Assembly (NCBI GenBank): GCA_046590705.1
Contig: JBKJUK010000206.1
Coordinates: 1 to 25,771, forward strand
Length of the DNA: 25,771 nucleotides
Source of the DNA: JBKJUK01 sp046590705
GTDB taxonomy: Bacteria > Acidobacteriota > Thermoanaerobaculia > Gp7-AA8
Reading direction: 5' to 3'
Position 1 is the stretch's first letter, and each line of letters opens with the position of its first letter. The notes under the pieces were generated by a model. That model saw only the letters and a list, made by a program, of their open reading frames with translations. It was not told where the DNA came from and ran no database searches. Position numbers and translations under genes: made by a program. Of the stretch, positions 8,152-16,060 are shown in pieces.

Positions 8152-8322
8152 TCAGACGAAAGGGCAACCCGGGCATCCGGAACCACAGCAGACCGGTTCC
8201 ATGGCCGGACGGATGTCGGGCTTGAACGGTTCGGGAGCGGCGATGTCAATGACAGGGTCATCCGCCTCGATCTCATCGGGCGGGAGACAGTCGTCCCTGT
8301 TTTCGTTTTCCTGGCCTGACAT
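8152..8322 (-). CDS. small Cys-rich protein with C-terminal CCGSGCPGCPF
   Basis: A 56-residue ORF from ATG 8322; a TTG at 8337 would add five residues. The middle is acidic and proline-rich (DEIEADDPVIDIAAPEPFKP). The end, CCGSGCPGCPFV, places four Cys in a CCxxxCxxC pattern, as in small DUF5522- and oxidoreductase-like proteins that end in CCGSGCxxCP. This could bind a metal or a small FeS centre. No good ribosome binding site is seen for either start. It converges on the M20 gene with a 7-base gap. The recognisable motif is the only support, so it may not be a real gene. Confidence 0.45.
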   Translation of the reverse strand: MSGQENENRDDCLPPDEIEADDPVIDIAAPEPFKPDIRPAMEPVCCGSGCPGCPFV

Positions 8323-8502
8323 TGATAGTTGAGTCAATGATCGCTACAGCTTTCTGATTCCCGGGAAACAAAAACAGCTCGCCTCCCGCCCTTCTCGCCC
8401 ACGATTTTAGACCGCCATAAAAAAACGTTTCGTTCCCATCTGTACCGCACGACACGTCATTTCGACGAGCCGCGTGATTGAGGGCGTACGCCGGCCGTGA
8501 GT

Positions 8503-8580
8503 GCGAGGAGGAATCTCCGGTCAGCGCCGAGGCGTCAAATCATCACGTCCTCGCGGCGCGGAACGGAGATTCCTCTTCGC
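8503..8580. repeat. Long inverted repeat (R6) in intergenic region
   Basis: 17-nt arms at 8503-8519 and 8564-8580 are complementary with one mismatch around a 44-nt loop. The loop holds a further nested stem (GCGCCG at 8524 with CGGCGC near 8554). It lies in the gap 8323-8761 between the small Cys-rich ORF and the cupredoxin gene. Apart from this element and a promoter, I see nothing else in that gap. Confidence 0.7.
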
Positions 8581-8723
8581 TCGACGCTCCCCAGGCGAGA
8601 AAGTGCGTCGCGTGCTCATCGGAATGACGAGGTTATCGTGGGCACGCTGGCCCCGGCCCAGAGTCTCCCAGGATGATCTTCCCGTTACGTGCACTATCTT
8701 GTCACCTTCAGGAACTCACAGGT

Positions 8724-8732
8724 TGCTACAAT
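8724..8732 (+). promoter_or_regulatory. putative extended -10 promoter of cupredoxin gene
   Basis: TGCTACAAT fits an extended -10 (TGnTATAAT) with one mismatch. The matching -35 position is poor, as is common for extended -10 promoters. It lies 29 bases before the ATG at 8762. Based on sequence resemblance only. Confidence 0.45.
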
Positions 8733-8761
8733 CCTTTGAACGTTCAACACAGGAGTTCTTC

Positions 8762-9142
8762 ATGAAAGTAGTTCTCGCAATCCCTATCGTTCTACTTCTC
8801 AGCACCGGATGCAGCAAACCAGCTCCAATGCCGGAATCAAAGGTCGTCCCAACCTCTGCAGCGACTGCTGACGCCAGCGGGGTGCAGCAGCAGGTGATCC
8901 AGGTAGGTAGCGAGTTCTCACCGGCCTCATTCAACGTGAAGAAAGGTCAGCCGGTGAGATTGCTCTTCAAACGCGGCGGCGAGCCTTCCTGTGCCGACGA
9001 GATCGTCTTCCCGAAGCTGAACCTGACCCGCAAATTACCCGCGAATTCTGAGGCCGTCGTCGAGTTCACGCCGACAGAAAGCGGCGAGCTGAGCTTCGCC
9101 TGCGGGATGAACATGATGAAAGGATCCGTCATCGTCCAATAG
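8762..9142 (+). CDS. cupredoxin-like putative copper-binding lipoprotein
   Basis: A 126-residue exported protein. Lipobox LSTGC gives a lipidated Cys17, followed by a Pro/Ser/Thr-rich linker to about residue 44. The cupredoxin-like domain shows FSPASFNVKKGQPVRLLF, then SCADEIVFPKLNLTRKLP and a C-terminal FACGMNMMKGSVIV. In this EfeO/CopA-associated cupredoxin type, a Cys and Mets in the CGMxM loop (here Cys114, Met116, Met118) with an upstream Cys (Cys77) are plausible metal ligands. AGGAG lies six bases before the ATG. A long in-frame extension upstream to 8501 is non-coding repeat. Copper binding or delivery is inferred; no copper ATPase gene is adjacent. Confidence 0.85.
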   Translation: MKVVLAIPIVLLLSTGCSKPAPMPESKVVPTSAATADASGVQQQVIQVGSEFSPASFNVKKGQPVRLLFKRGGEPSCADEIVFPKLNLTRKLPANSEAVVEFTPTESGELSFACGMNMMKGSVIVQ

Positions 9143-9298
9143 AGCTGAACAGGTGCATCCCGGGTTGACGCTCCAACAGTCCCCTCCGATCTCATTCAAA
9201 TCGCGACAGCTTTACAGCGCGAATGGCGTCACGTCTCAAAAGGGCATCTCCCAAGGCCGTGGCGCTTGAAGTGTCCGGCATCACCCAGGAGATTTTCA

Positions 9299-9568
9299 TT
9301 GGACGAAATCACCACCACCATCATTGGCATCACCGCGGGCGTTCTCACCACCGGAAGTTGGGTGCCGCAGGCAATCAAAACGATTCGATCCCGGAGCGCG
9401 GAGGATTTTCACGCCGTCTACCTCGTGGCTTTCACCCTCGGGATCGCCTGCTGGGGCGGGTACGGCTTCCTTAAAAAGGACATCGCAGTCATTCTCCCGA
9501 ACGTAGTCACATTCATGTTGCTCATACCGATCAACTGGATCCGCTTCGTATCGAGACCGAAACATTGA
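9299..9568 (+). CDS. SemiSWEET-type sugar transporter (PQ-loop)
   Basis: An 89-residue, three-helix membrane protein of the SemiSWEET/MtN3 family, which works as a homodimer. The first helix is TTTIIGITAGVLTTGSWVPQ; PQ starts the PQ-loop (WVPQAIKTIRSRSAEDF). The second helix contains GIACWGGYG, and the third contains ILPNVVTFML with the conserved Asn. The TTG start at 9299 is supported by AGGAG seven bases upstream; an in-frame TTG at 9266 lacks one. The transported sugar is unknown. Confidence 0.88.
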   Translation: MDEITTTIIGITAGVLTTGSWVPQAIKTIRSRSAEDFHAVYLVAFTLGIACWGGYGFLKKDIAVILPNVVTFMLLIPINWIRFVSRPKH

Positions 9569-9673
9569 TGCACCAGTCTTCCCACTCTCGACTGATATCA
9601 TCGGGAGGATTTCGTCAGTGAGATCACGCTACGCCACGAACGGCGCGGACTTCAGGATGGACAGGAGCTTTGC

Positions 9674-10150
9674 ATGGAAGAACAGATCGATACGAAAGCG
9701 GTCGTCGAAGTGCTCAACCGGATTCTCGAAGCGGAGCTCGCCGGGATTGTCAGGTACACCCACTATTCACTGATGGTTTTCGGATACAACCGGATTCCCA
9801 TCGTGGGCTGGTTGCGCGAACAGGCCACAGAGTCCATGACTCACGCACAGGCGGCCGGTGAGATGATCACCGCACTCGGGGAGCACCCTTCACTATCCAT
9901 CGGGCCACTACTCGAACTGCATAAACACGATGTGGGGGACATCCTCCGCGAAGCAATGCAGAACGAGCAGCACGCATTGCTTCTTTACAAGGCGCTATTG
10001 AAACTCGTCGAAGGAAAATCGATTGCGATCGAAGAGTACGCACGCCAGGCCATCTATCAGGAAGAACTCCATGTATTCGAAGTCGACAAGATGCTGCGCA
10101 AGCCAGGCAACGTTGCGACATTTGCCTCGGAATCTGAACGCCCTGAATGA
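9674..10150 (+). CDS. bacterioferritin-like ferritin-superfamily protein
   Basis: A 158-residue four-helix-bundle protein of the bacterioferritin-like group, probably an iron oxidase/storage or oxidative-stress protein. Candidate di-iron ligands are Glu21 (EAELAGIVRY), Glu53 and His57 (ATESMTHAQ), Glu98 (MQNEQH), Glu130 or Glu131, and His133 (YQEELHVFEVDKML). The second-helix spacing is E-S-M-T-H rather than the E-x-x-H of E. coli Bfr, which marks a distinct subgroup, so the haem-binding Met of true Bfr should not be assumed. AGGAG lies six bases before the ATG. No Bfd gene is adjacent. Confidence 0.88.
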   Translation: MEEQIDTKAVVEVLNRILEAELAGIVRYTHYSLMVFGYNRIPIVGWLREQATESMTHAQAAGEMITALGEHPSLSIGPLLELHKHDVGDILREAMQNEQHALLLYKALLKLVEGKSIAIEEYARQAIYQEELHVFEVDKMLRKPGNVATFASESERPE

Positions 10151-10199
10151 GTGTTGTAGGACCGGTCACCAAGGTCCACAGGGAAAGGATTCCAGAAAC

Positions 10200-11147
10200 A
10201 TGAAAAATGTCGCTACATTCGTATTGCTTTTGATCGGCGCAGCCACGATTGTGGAAGCAGCGCAGACCCGGAAGGTTCGCGCGAACTACACGGCTACCCT
10301 CTCCGATTTTTCAGCCGAGGCGAAGGAACTGAAGGTCTGGATCCCCTTGCCGAAATCCTCCCCCGAGCAGAAGATCACCAACCTCACCATCGACTCTCCC
10401 TACAAGTGGAACCGCGGTAAGGAATCCGAGTTCGGAAACGAGTACATCTACACCACGATCCGCAACCCCAACTTCAAGGAATTGTCAGTAAAGATCTCCT
10501 TCGAGGCAGAGCGGAACACGATTCTTTTTGCTGACCTGGCCGACGAAACGGCTACTCGCAGCGAAGTGCAGAGAAACCTGCGCGCTGATCGGCTGGTGAC
10601 GCTCTCGCCGAGGCTGAAGACCCTCTCCAAAGAAATTACAACCGATCAGAAAGAGCCTGTACAGATGGCGCGTGCGATTTACGATCACCTTCTGACGACC
10701 ATGAAATACGACAAGGTCATTCCCGGATGGGGCAAAGGTGACAGTGAACGAGCGTGCGATCTTCGCGCGGGAAACTGCACGGACTTTCACCCACTATTCA
10801 TGTCGCTGGCGCGAGCGCGCAGCATTCCGACCCGCTTCGTGATCGGTTTCCCTCTGTCGAAGCAGCAACCGTCGGAGATCAAGGGCTATCACTGTTGGGC
10901 CGAGTTCTACGTGCAGGGGAAAGGATGGGTTCCTGTCGACGCGTCTGACGCCTCGAAGAGTGCAGACCCGGCCGTGCGCAATTTCCTCTTCGGAAATCTC
11001 GATCCCGATCGTCTTCAGTTCACCGTCGGACGCGACCTGAAGCTGAAGCCGGCAACCCTCGAACCGCTGAACTTCTTCATCTATCCCTACGCTGAAGCGG
11101 ATGGTCAGGTGTCAGGCGTTCCTTCGATCTCACTGCAGCTCAGGTGA
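10200..11147 (+). CDS. secreted transglutaminase-like superfamily protein
   Basis: A 315-residue exported protein with a cleavable signal peptide (hydrophobic VATFVLLLIGAATIVEA, likely cut near residue 20-21). Residues 22-130 form a beta-rich N-terminal domain. The core has the Cys-His-Asp triad: Cys183 in RAGNCTDFHPLF, His221 in GYHCWAEFYV and Asp237 in VPVDASD. Family knowledge: such bacterial proteins are usually cysteine proteases or amidases rather than protein cross-linkers. An upstream in-frame extension to 10023 overlaps the bacterioferritin gene and is rejected; AAAGGA lies ten bases before 10200. The substrate is unknown. Confidence 0.87.
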   Translation: MKNVATFVLLLIGAATIVEAAQTRKVRANYTATLSDFSAEAKELKVWIPLPKSSPEQKITNLTIDSPYKWNRGKESEFGNEYIYTTIRNPNFKELSVKISFEAERNTILFADLADETATRSEVQRNLRADRLVTLSPRLKTLSKEITTDQKEPVQMARAIYDHLLTTMKYDKVIPGWGKGDSERACDLRAGNCTDFHPLFMSLARARSIPTRFVIGFPLSKQQPSEIKGYHCWAEFYVQGKGWVPVDASDASKSADPAVRNFLFGNLDPDRLQFTVGRDLKLKPATLEPLNFFIYPYAEADGQVSGVPSISLQLR

Positions 11148-11155
11148 GGTAACTC

Positions 11156-11191
11156 ACCCTCTCCCGAGGGAGAGGGTGGCGCGTGAGCGCC
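11156..11191. repeat. R4 CCCTCTCCC hairpin pair, possible transcript end
   Basis: Stem ACCCTCTCCC-GA-GGGAGAGGGT at 11156-11177, followed at once by GGCGC-GTGA-GCGCC at 11178-11191. It starts nine bases after the transglutaminase-like stop. There is no T-run, so Rho-independent termination is doubtful. A related copy lies at 11322-11367. Confidence 0.7.
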
Positions 11192-11299
11192 GGGTGAGGG
11201 CACGCGCGGCCAACGACAGGAGTCATGAAGCGCACCCCGTGAGTGTTCCCGGGACATTGTTGCGCCAGCTGATGCGGTTCTCGAGCGGTTGCAGCGCCG

Positions 11300-11902
11300 T
11301 CATTTCGCCGGGACGTCCGTTCGCCCTCTCCCGCCGCTCCGCGGCACCCTCTCCCTCGGGGAGAGGGAAAGGCGCGTTTGCTGATATCGCGAGCGGATGA
11401 TTCCTACGTGATGCCGCTCGTGGCCAGCCATGATGTAGGCAAGTGCCCTGACCGAGACGCTGGCCCCATTCGCAGTTCCATGATGTGTCCAGGCATTCGC
11501 AGGTAGATTCGTGAACATAGCGATATGTCCGCGACGAACCATTTCGAATTCCTGCATGAGTGACGAGAGCGTCCGATCGTCGAACGAAGCTTCGCGAACA
11601 TAGTCGTCTTCCGAGAAGCCTGGAAGAGGCGTGGCGTCATTTCGGGCGAACACCAGCGAACGGTAGCCAAACACCCTTTCCGCATCGATGAGGTGCCCCA
11701 CCAGTTGCTTGACGCTCCATTTGTCGGGCGCATACCGGAAGGCTGCGTCACTCTCCGAAATCCCGCCCAACAACTCCATCACGTCGTGCAACTGACTTTC
11801 CAGAACTGTGGTGATGTCGCCGTTTCCGACCAGCGCCACATATCGTTCATAGAACGAAGAGTGCTCGGTCGATGCCGGTCGTCCAACCTCTGAGGTATTC
11901 AT
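11300..11902 (-). CDS. DinB-family metal-binding protein with repeat-derived C-terminus
   Basis: A 200-residue DinB-like four-helix protein; the family includes metal-dependent thiol transferases and damage-induced proteins. Candidate metal histidines are in WSVKQLVGHLIDAERV and the His pair of AGHERHHVGII. The recognisable domain ends at about IIRSRY (residue 176). The remaining 24 residues (LSLSPRERVPRSGGRGR...) are translated from intergenic repeat R4. The ATG at 11902 overlaps the pyrophosphatase stop by four bases (ATGA), so the two are probably translationally coupled. Confidence 0.85.
   Translation of the reverse strand: MNTSEVGRPASTEHSSFYERYVALVGNGDITTVLESQLHDVMELLGGISESDAAFRYAPDKWSVKQLVGHLIDAERVFGYRSLVFARNDATPLPGFSEDDYVREASFDDRTLSSLMQEFEMVRRGHIAMFTNLPANAWTHHGTANGASVSVRALAYIMAGHERHHVGIIRSRYQQTRLSLSPRERVPRSGGRGRTDVPAK
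11322..11367. repeat. R4 repeat overlapping the dinB 3' coding end
   Basis: CCCTCTCC at 11347-11354 pairs with GGAGAGGG at 11360-11367 around CTCGG. A further CCCTCTCCCGCCGCTCCGCG stretch lies just before it. The element is inside the open reading frame of the DinB gene and encodes its Arg/Ser-rich tail. Confidence 0.8.
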
Positions 11903-12552
11903 CCGTTCTGTCTCCCTGCTCCCTGGTCTGCGCCCGGCATTTCAGGCGAAAATTTCTCACGGTAGTCTTCGACGGATGCGTCGATCACAGCCATGGCGTG
12001 CTCTCGTCCGTATACCTGCCGGATCGCAATCTGCGCTTCGAGTCCCGGCACCATTTTATAGGTAGTGAAGTAGTGCTCGAGCCTCTCGATGAGCACCTGC
12101 GGAAGATCAGAGAGCTCACCCACCTCTCCCCATACGTAATCGTTCTCGAGCACGGCGATGATCTTGTCGTCCGCATCTCCTCGGTCGACCATCTGCAGCC
12201 CACCGACTACGCGGGCATTCAGAACGATCTCGGCCCGCGTGATCGGGCGCTCACTCACAACGCAGATGTCGAGTGGATCGCCGTCCCCGCGCGTCGCGCC
12301 AGGTGAGAGTGCAGCCACGCGAGAACCACAGTAAGTACGCGGAATGAATCCGTATAGTGCGGGGGGCTGAGACGAGGTTCGCTGCGGACGGTCCACACGC
12401 AGGTAACCGGTCTTCTTATCCACTTCGTACTTGATCAGATCGAACGGCGTGATTTCGATGTACGCATTGACCACACCGGGGGCATCGGATCCAATCTCCA
12501 GACCGTGCCATGGGTGGGGACGCCATTGAGAAAAATGAAGATCTTCGCTCAT
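11899..12552 (-). CDS. ppa: inorganic pyrophosphatase (family I)
   Basis: A 217-residue soluble enzyme hydrolysing diphosphate to phosphate, which pulls biosynthetic reactions forward. The signature GDGDPLDICVV carries the metal-binding Asp residues. IKYEVDKKTGYLRVDRP and YGFIPRTYCG are the conserved active-site strands, and DKIIAVLENDYVWG follows. It is somewhat longer than the E. coli enzyme at both ends. First gene of a two-gene unit with dinB. It starts downstream of a solitary R1 repeat. Confidence 0.95.
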   Translation of the reverse strand: MSEDLHFSQWRPHPWHGLEIGSDAPGVVNAYIEITPFDLIKYEVDKKTGYLRVDRPQRTSSQPPALYGFIPRTYCGSRVAALSPGATRGDGDPLDICVVSERPITRAEIVLNARVVGGLQMVDRGDADDKIIAVLENDYVWGEVGELSDLPQVLIERLEHYFTTYKMVPGLEAQIAIRQVYGREHAMAVIDASVEDYREKFSPEMPGADQGAGRQNG

Positions 12553-12620
12553 GCGGAGAGTCTAGTGCAGGCCGTCTCAATGCGATAGGGAGAGATGCTG
12601 AAGATTCCATGCAGCGCGCC

Positions 12621-12646
12621 ACAGGCAGGATTGCCTGTGCCACACA
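12621..12646 (-). repeat. R1 palindromic repeat, solitary copy
   Basis: CACAGGCAGGATTGCCTGTG at 12621-12640 followed by CCACAC, minus orientation. It lies between the end of the export operon and ppa. Confidence 0.88.
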
Positions 12647-12650
12647 TCTA

Positions 12651-12677
12651 CTGGTTACTGGTTACTGACTACTGAAA
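12651..12677. repeat. short imperfect ACTGGTT-type tandem
   Basis: Four consecutive units, ACTGGTT, ACTGTT, ACTGACT and ACTGAAA, end directly at the permease stop codon (12678-12680). It sits just after the R1 copy. Confidence 0.6.
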
Positions 12678-13904
12678 TCAGGATCTCAGTGCCTCGACCG
12701 GTTCCAGCTTACCGGCCCGAATCGACGGGTAGAGACCGGCGAAAAGTCCAACGCCCATGGCAAATCCCGCTGAAACCAGAATGGCGTCGGTGGAGATCGA
12801 CAAACCTGCTGGAAACTTACTCGAGATGGCCGTGACCAGCAGGCTTCCGAGCATGAGACCGATCGTCGCTCCCACTGTGGACAGCGTGATCGACTCGATG
12901 AGGAACTGCATGAAGATTTCGCCGTCGCTGGCCCCGATCGCTTTGCGCAACCCGATCTCGAACAGTCTTTCTCCGATGGAAATCTTCAGTACCGAAAAGA
13001 TACCGACTCCGCCGATGATCAGTGAGACGCCGGCAATGGACATGAACACGATCAGCCAGTTCTTCAGAATCACGTCGACCTGCGCCCGCTCCTTGAGCAT
13101 CTCCTTGCCTACGTTTTCAATATTGACGTCGTTGATACCACCATGTGCGCGCGCATACAGGCTTCTGGCATCACCTTCTGCAGCGACCGACTCCTCCGGA
13201 TCCGCGGCCTTGATCAGCACGTAGGCGATCGAATCTTTGCGACCATACATGGTCTGGTAAACGGAGAGCGGAACGTACATGGAGTCCATTTCCTGGATCA
13301 TGGCCCTGTCGTTGACCATCTCGGTGTTGAATTTTCGACCGATCCCGACGACGGTGAGACGCCTTCCGTCAACGTTCACCTGCGAGCCTAGTGCGTTCTC
13401 ACCGCCGAACAGCCGTCGCTTCAGTTTGTATCCAAGAACGCAGACCGAGCCTACACCCTGCTGGTCACGCGCGGAGATGAAACGACCTTCGCTCACTCCT
13501 CGGTTTTTGGCGATTGCAAAATCGGGTGTGATGCCGAAGATCTTCACCCGGCGGCGCATGGTTCCCGACTGCACGACGCCGCGTGTCTCACCGACTGGAG
13601 CGAAGGCGCGAATCAACCCGCTCTCGCGCAGGACTCGCTCATCCTCCATTCTGATGCCGCGCGAGAAGTGAGCTTTGGCGCGTTGCACTCGATCTGCGGG
13701 AGCCTTCTGCGACACGATGATGACACCGTCGAAGCCGAGGTCGTCGAAGCCTTTCATGACCGAGCCGCGCACACCTTCGAGGAGTGACAGCACGGTCACC
13801 AGTGACACCGTTCCAAGGATGACGCCGGTCAGCGTGAACACCGAGCGAAGTTTGTGGGCTCGGATTTCTTCGAAGCTGGTACGAATCGACTCACCGATCT
13901 GCAT
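12678..13904 (-). CDS. MacB-like ABC export permease (FtsX/MacB_PCD), second copy
   Basis: A 408-residue permease without its own ATPase domain. It has an N-terminal helix (LRSVFTLTGVILGTVSLVTVLSLLEG, about 18-43), a large periplasmic MacB_PCD domain to about residue 270, then three C-terminal helices with the FtsX coupling segment LFEIGLRKAIGASDGEIFMQFLIES. It ends GLYPSIRAGKLEPVEALRS, the usual MacB C-terminus. It lies nine bases after the first permease, and AGGAGA precedes its ATG. Expected to pair with the first permease as a heterodimer driven by the shared ATPase. Confidence 0.93.
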   Translation of the reverse strand: MQIGESIRTSFEEIRAHKLRSVFTLTGVILGTVSLVTVLSLLEGVRGSVMKGFDDLGFDGVIIVSQKAPADRVQRAKAHFSRGIRMEDERVLRESGLIRAFAPVGETRGVVQSGTMRRRVKIFGITPDFAIAKNRGVSEGRFISARDQQGVGSVCVLGYKLKRRLFGGENALGSQVNVDGRRLTVVGIGRKFNTEMVNDRAMIQEMDSMYVPLSVYQTMYGRKDSIAYVLIKAADPEESVAAEGDARSLYARAHGGINDVNIENVGKEMLKERAQVDVILKNWLIVFMSIAGVSLIIGGVGIFSVLKISIGERLFEIGLRKAIGASDGEIFMQFLIESITLSTVGATIGLMLGSLLVTAISSKFPAGLSISTDAILVSAGFAMGVGLFAGLYPSIRAGKLEPVEALRS

Positions 13905-13913
13905 GCCGCTCTC

Positions 13914-15143
13914 CTACTCGACTCGAAGCGCTTCGATGGCGTTGAGGCGCGAGGCCTTCACGGCGGGGTAGATGCCGAAGATCAAACCAGTGCCACCTGC
14001 GAAAATGAGGGCCAGCATCACCACGTTCGGAGTGATGATGGCCGGGTTGCTTGTCAGCGCGGAGATACCGAGGGTGAAGAGCTTGCCGACAAAGATACCG
14101 ATCACGCCGCCTAGCAGAGAAACCAGAAGCGACTCGGCGATGAACTGCCCGAAGATCTGGACGCCGGACGCGCCGATTGCTTTGCGGATTCCGACCTCGC
14201 GAATGCGTTCGTTGAACGAAGCCAGCTGAATGTTCATCACCACGATGCCTCCGACGATCAGCGAGATGATTCCGCAGATCATGAAGGTCAGGTCGTACAT
14301 TTTGTTCTGTTCGGCATTTCGCTTCATGTTGGCTACACGGGAGAACACCTCGAAGTCCGTCACGCCATGCTCACGACGCAGAATCTTCTCGATCTGCTGG
14401 ACTGCTTCCTCGTGCTTTTTCACGTCACGCATGCGGGCGTGCATGAAGCCGATTCTCCCAGTCTTCAGCGACTCACCTTTCCGCGTTACGAGCGTTGTGA
14501 CCGGAATGTAGATCTGACGATTCATCCAGCGAAGGGCGTTGCGCTTCTGATCGAAGGAGAAGTACTTTTCCTGCATGACGCCGACGACCACATAGCCGAC
14601 GCCGTTCATGACCAGTGTCTTTCCGATCGCCGAGTCGCTTCCGAAGAACTCTCGTTTGCGCTCACTCCCCAGCACGACCACGCGGGCCGCTTTGGAGAGA
14701 TCCGAGTCAGTGATGAAACGTCCGGTCTCGGCATGGAAGTCATTCATGGGACCGTAGGCGGGCGCGATCCCCATGACGTCGCGACTCTTCTCGACGGTGC
14801 GATAACGAATCATCATCTGCTCCTGACTCACCGGAGAGACGAGATCAACCTCCCTGGCGTCCCGGAGAATGGCCAACGAATCGGCATAGGTCAGTCCGGG
14901 CGACTTCGCTGCTTTCGCGTCCCGGCTGACTTTCCCTGTCGGCTTATTCGAGATCCAGATCTTCTGGATGCCGCCGCTGACGCGATAGTATTCCTTCGAG
15001 GCCTCGGAGCCCGATGCGGCGAGAGCGAAGGTCGCTACGATCGACCCGGCTCCAAGGATGATTCCGACCAGCTGCAGCATCGTGCGTCCGAAGTGATCGC
15101 GGATGTCTGCGATGCCGTCCGCAAGTGCGTGAAGGAAAATCAC
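13914..15143 (-). CDS. MacB-like ABC export permease (FtsX/MacB_PCD), first copy
   Basis: A 409-residue paralogue of the next permease. N-terminal helix at about 20-43 (TMLQLVGIILGAGSIVATFALAA), periplasmic domain about 45-275, then three helices. The coupling helix region reads IREVGIRKAIGASGVQIFGQFIAES, and the C-terminus is FGIYPAVKASRLNAIEALRVE. The GTG start overlaps the ATPase TGA as GTGA, with GAGGAG eight bases upstream, showing translational coupling. Likely exports a lipid, peptide or drug, or transmits a mechanical signal, with the upstream adaptor. Confidence 0.93.
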   Translation of the reverse strand: MIFLHALADGIADIRDHFGRTMLQLVGIILGAGSIVATFALAASGSEASKEYYRVSGGIQKIWISNKPTGKVSRDAKAAKSPGLTYADSLAILRDAREVDLVSPVSQEQMMIRYRTVEKSRDVMGIAPAYGPMNDFHAETGRFITDSDLSKAARVVVLGSERKREFFGSDSAIGKTLVMNGVGYVVVGVMQEKYFSFDQKRNALRWMNRQIYIPVTTLVTRKGESLKTGRIGFMHARMRDVKKHEEAVQQIEKILRREHGVTDFEVFSRVANMKRNAEQNKMYDLTFMICGIISLIVGGIVVMNIQLASFNERIREVGIRKAIGASGVQIFGQFIAESLLVSLLGGVIGIFVGKLFTLGISALTSNPAIITPNVVMLALIFAGGTGLIFGIYPAVKASRLNAIEALRVE

Positions 15144-15907
15144 TCGACCGACTCCTCGTTCACGATCTGGCCGTCGACGATCTGGATCCTCCTCTGTGTC
15201 CGCGCCGCGATGGAGGGATCGTGGGTGACGAGCACGATGGTCTCCCCTCTCGCAGCCAGGTTTTCGAACATCGTGATGATGTCGTTGCCGGTCTTCGAGT
15301 CGAGATTCCCTGTCGGCTCGTCCGCCAGAATGAGCGAAGGATTGTTCACCAGCGCGCGCGCTACAGCGACACGCTGTCGCTGACCACCCGAGAGCTCATT
15401 GGGTCGATTCTTCGCTCGGTTCGAGAGATCGACCAGGGCCAGCGCGGCCAGGGCACGTTCGCGACGCTCGTCACGGGACACGCCCGCGTAGAGCAGCGGC
15501 AGCTCGACATTTTTGAGGATCGTCGCGCGCGGGAGCAGGTTGAATGTCTGAAAGACGAAACCAATCTTGCGGTTCCTGACCTGCGCCAGCGCGCCAGAAC
15601 TCATACCAGCCACATCGATCCCGTCAAGAAGGTAAGAACCGGAGGTAGGTGTATCGAGGCATCCGATGATGTGCATGAGGGTGGATTTACCGGAACCAGA
15701 CGGTCCGATGATGGAGACGAACTCGCCGCGATCGATTGAGCAGCTCACACCGCGCAGCGCTTCGACGGCATTTTCGCCGGAGTCGTAGATCTTCCGAATG
15801 TCCTGAAGCGAAATCAGTTCACCCGACTTCACCTCGACCTTCGTCTCGATCTTCTCATCTCTGTCGATCACGCTTCGTTCCGTCAATAAGAGTGCTGCGC
15901 TGCTCAT
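15140..15907 (-). CDS. MacB/LolD-type ABC transporter ATPase
   Basis: A 255-residue ATP-binding subunit for the two permeases downstream. Walker A GPSGSGKST is at 68-76, with the Q-loop in FVFQTFNLLPR, the signature LSGGQRQRVAVARAL, Walker B LILADEPTGNLDSKTG, and the switch His in VTHD. The family extra segment GIDVAGMSSGALAQVRN is present. It carries about 30 residues before the canonical LISLQDIRKIY start. ATG 15907 is chosen because GGAGG lies eight bases upstream; the frame stays open to 15970 but without such a site. It overlaps the next gene. Confidence 0.95.
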   Translation of the reverse strand: MSSAALLLTERSVIDRDEKIETKVEVKSGELISLQDIRKIYDSGENAVEALRGVSCSIDRGEFVSIIGPSGSGKSTLMHIIGCLDTPTSGSYLLDGIDVAGMSSGALAQVRNRKIGFVFQTFNLLPRATILKNVELPLLYAGVSRDERRERALAALALVDLSNRAKNRPNELSGGQRQRVAVARALVNNPSLILADEPTGNLDSKTGNDIITMFENLAARGETIVLVTHDPSIAARTQRRIQIVDGQIVNEESVE

Positions 15908-16008
15908 GTGAAATTCCTCCGACCTTCGTAACATCGGAATTGGTACAAGGCTTTTGCTTGGTTCATCCACCGTGAAGTTGCGGCCGCGTTGCTACGCGTC
16001 CATCCCGT

Positions 16009-16055
16009 CACTTTCATCGTTCTGCGCTCGGCGCTCTGCGTTCTGCGTTCATCAG
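16009..16055 (+). repeat. R2 repeat copy within the export operon
   Basis: CACTTTCATCGTTCTGCG, then two degenerate heptamers (CTCGGCG, CTCTGCG), TTCTGCG and TTCATCAG. It fills most of the 153-base gap between the adaptor and ATPase genes, ending five bases before the adaptor stop. Confidence 0.8.
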
Positions 16056-16060
16056 GACTA

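Noticed and set aside
8501..8761. 87-residue extension of the cupredoxin lipoprotein
   Set aside because: It would place the signal peptide and lipobox inside the protein and lies over repeat R6 and a promoter. ATG 8762 has AGGAG.
9223..9474. His-rich ORF overlapping the SemiSWEET gene
   Set aside because: It is an out-of-frame reading of the SemiSWEET helix region (ACC/ATC codons read as CAC/CAT) and has no ribosome binding site.
10023..10199. Extension of the transglutaminase-like protein into the bacterioferritin gene
   Set aside because: It overlaps another gene and buries a clear signal peptide that starts at 10200.
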